DNA of 64,000 nt from Rhodoferax sediminis (GTDB taxonomy: Bacteria > Pseudomonadota > Gammaproteobacteria > Burkholderiales > Burkholderiaceae_C), in the NCBI RefSeq assembly GCF_006970865.1, contig NZ_CP035503.1:2183001-2247000 (forward strand). Direction: 5' to 3'. A program made the position numbers and the translations under genes. Below, piece after piece: positions 63,368 to 64,000 of the stretch. Position 1 is the first letter of the stretch. Every line of letters begins with the position of its first letter. Under the pieces are notes generated by a model that was given only the letters and a program-made list of their open reading frames with translations, did no database searches and was not told the DNA's origin.

Positions 63368-64000
63368 GCTTCGACTTTCGACTCGGCTCGCTTCACTTCT
63401 AGAAGCGCTTCTTTTGCATGATATTTCTTGATTGCTAGGTCGATCTTTGCCGCGGTGATGCCACTGGCGTCCTCGGCCTGAAGAAAGAAGAGTTCAGCTA
63501 GGCGACCTCTTTCCTTTGCGTCCGTGCGATACCCGAGGCCTCGATAGTTTTCGGCGTCCGTTTTATGGCGACCCTTGGCAAGCGATGCTGCGTTTAAAGG
63601 GTCACGGCCGGTTTGATCCGCCAGGGCGTAATGTCTGGCAAGACGTACCTGGTTGTTTGATAGGACGCCCGCGATAAAGGCCCATGCGCTCAAGACGGCG
63701 AAATTCAAAGCCTTCTCTGCAAAGTCTGTTTGCCCTGCCTTTGCCTTCTTATTGGCATTGGTCGGTGTGAAGGCTTTTCTTTGGGCTTCGATAAGTGCTG
63801 CAAATGCTTTGCCAGCATCTAAAAGTCCCTTATCAGACCAAAGAGCGGGCTTGGCCTTTTTTAGTTCATCCCAGTCAGGATCGTTTGCGCCAGAACGGGT
63901 GATCATTGGGGTCGTCTCAGTAGAGTCAAATGCTTTATCAGGAATGGCGGCGCCGCGGAAGTAGTTCACGATGAAAGTTCGGGCTGACCGCACTGTAATC
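63364..64000 (-). CDS. Unknown island protein, cut by the window edge
   Basis: The frame is open to the window end, so the gene probably starts outside; a GTG at 63993 gives 209 residues but is unlikely to be the true start. Visible: RSARTFIVNYFRGAA, then a Lys-rich region, AWAFIAGVLSNNQVRLARHYAL, and KGRHKTDAENYRGLGYRTDAKERGRLAELFFLQAE. The last part recalls the C-termini of DGQHR/DndB-like proteins, but I am not sure. Coupled to the HEPN gene by ATGA. Confidence 0.6.
   Translation of the reverse strand, partial: ITVRSARTFIVNYFRGAAIPDKAFDSTETTPMITRSGANDPDWDELKKAKPALWSDKGLLDAGKAFAALIEAQRKAFTPTNANKKAKAGQTDFAEKALNFAVLSAWAFIAGVLSNNQVRLARHYALADQTGRDPLNAASLAKGRHKTDAENYRGLGYRTDAKERGRLAELFFLQAEDASGITAAKIDLAIKKYHAKEALLEVKRAESKVEA

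Overview
The window looks like a betaproteobacterial chromosome of the Comamonadaceae type (Polaromonas, Acidovorax or Rhodoferax-like). This rests on high GC, gene order (smc-zipA-ligA; dapC-dapD-pilU-dapE-prmB; selO-msrB-yciB-bolA-ppiC) and protein character. No rRNA and no intact tRNA is visible. Most of the window is ordinary backbone. The last 3 kb, right of a tRNA 3'-half remnant, is AT-richer and appears to be the left end of an integrated island.

Layout: 1-4.5 kb, minus-strand branched-chain amino-acid-type ABC uptake genes (livM partial, livH, livK) downstream of an acyl-CoA ligase. 4.6-8.3 kb, a stress/envelope operon (selO, msrB, yciB, bolA, ppiC) with ATGA overlaps, ending in a terminator shared with a convergent membrane gene. 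9-16.4 kb, an alpha/beta hydrolase, an MFS remnant, a zinc alcohol dehydrogenase, purL and two small secreted/membrane proteins. 16.5-20.7 kb, map-glnD and a convergent def. 20.8-25.5 kb, a tricarballylate-type catabolic operon (LysR, tcuA, tcuB, TctC-type receptor). 25.5-32.3 kb, an SDR, a flavin oxidase, a DUF4242 protein, a 1049-residue zinc-ribbon/ATPase/LuxR regulator, a truncated secreted protein and a DUF1059 protein. 32.7-40.6 kb, chrA, ligA, zipA, smc. 40.9-44.4 kb, PAP2 phosphatase, DUF347-type membrane protein and an OmpR/QseC-like two-component pair. 44.4-49.9 kb, thioesterase, RidA protein and a four-gene ABC-2 efflux operon with outer-membrane channel. 50.2-57.8 kb, lysine/diaminopimelate synthesis mixed with pilU, prmB and an ABC-F ATPase. 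57.9-60.7 kb, small metabolic and unknown genes. 60.9 kb onward, terminator, tRNA fragment and island genes, including a HEPN-motif gene coupled to a gene that runs off the window.

The most unusual signal is two families of short palindrome-containing repeats lying inside housekeeping genes without breaking the reading frame. Family B (about 55 bp) has a fixed architecture: a 19-nt GCTAC...TAGC-like palindrome, an 18-nt variable spacer, then GGGCTAcaGGCC and an A/T run. I see nine good copies and two doubtful ones. Good copies lie in purL (two), ligA, dapE, prmB, the ABC-F gene and the DUF1624-type gene; two more are intergenic. Family A (73 nt, nested C/G-rich palindromes) occurs in purL and glnD. 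They resemble in spirit the coding palindromic elements known from Rickettsia, but the sequences are different and I do not recognise a published family.

All identity and spacing counts were made by eye. Protein family assignments come from memory of family motifs, not from searches.
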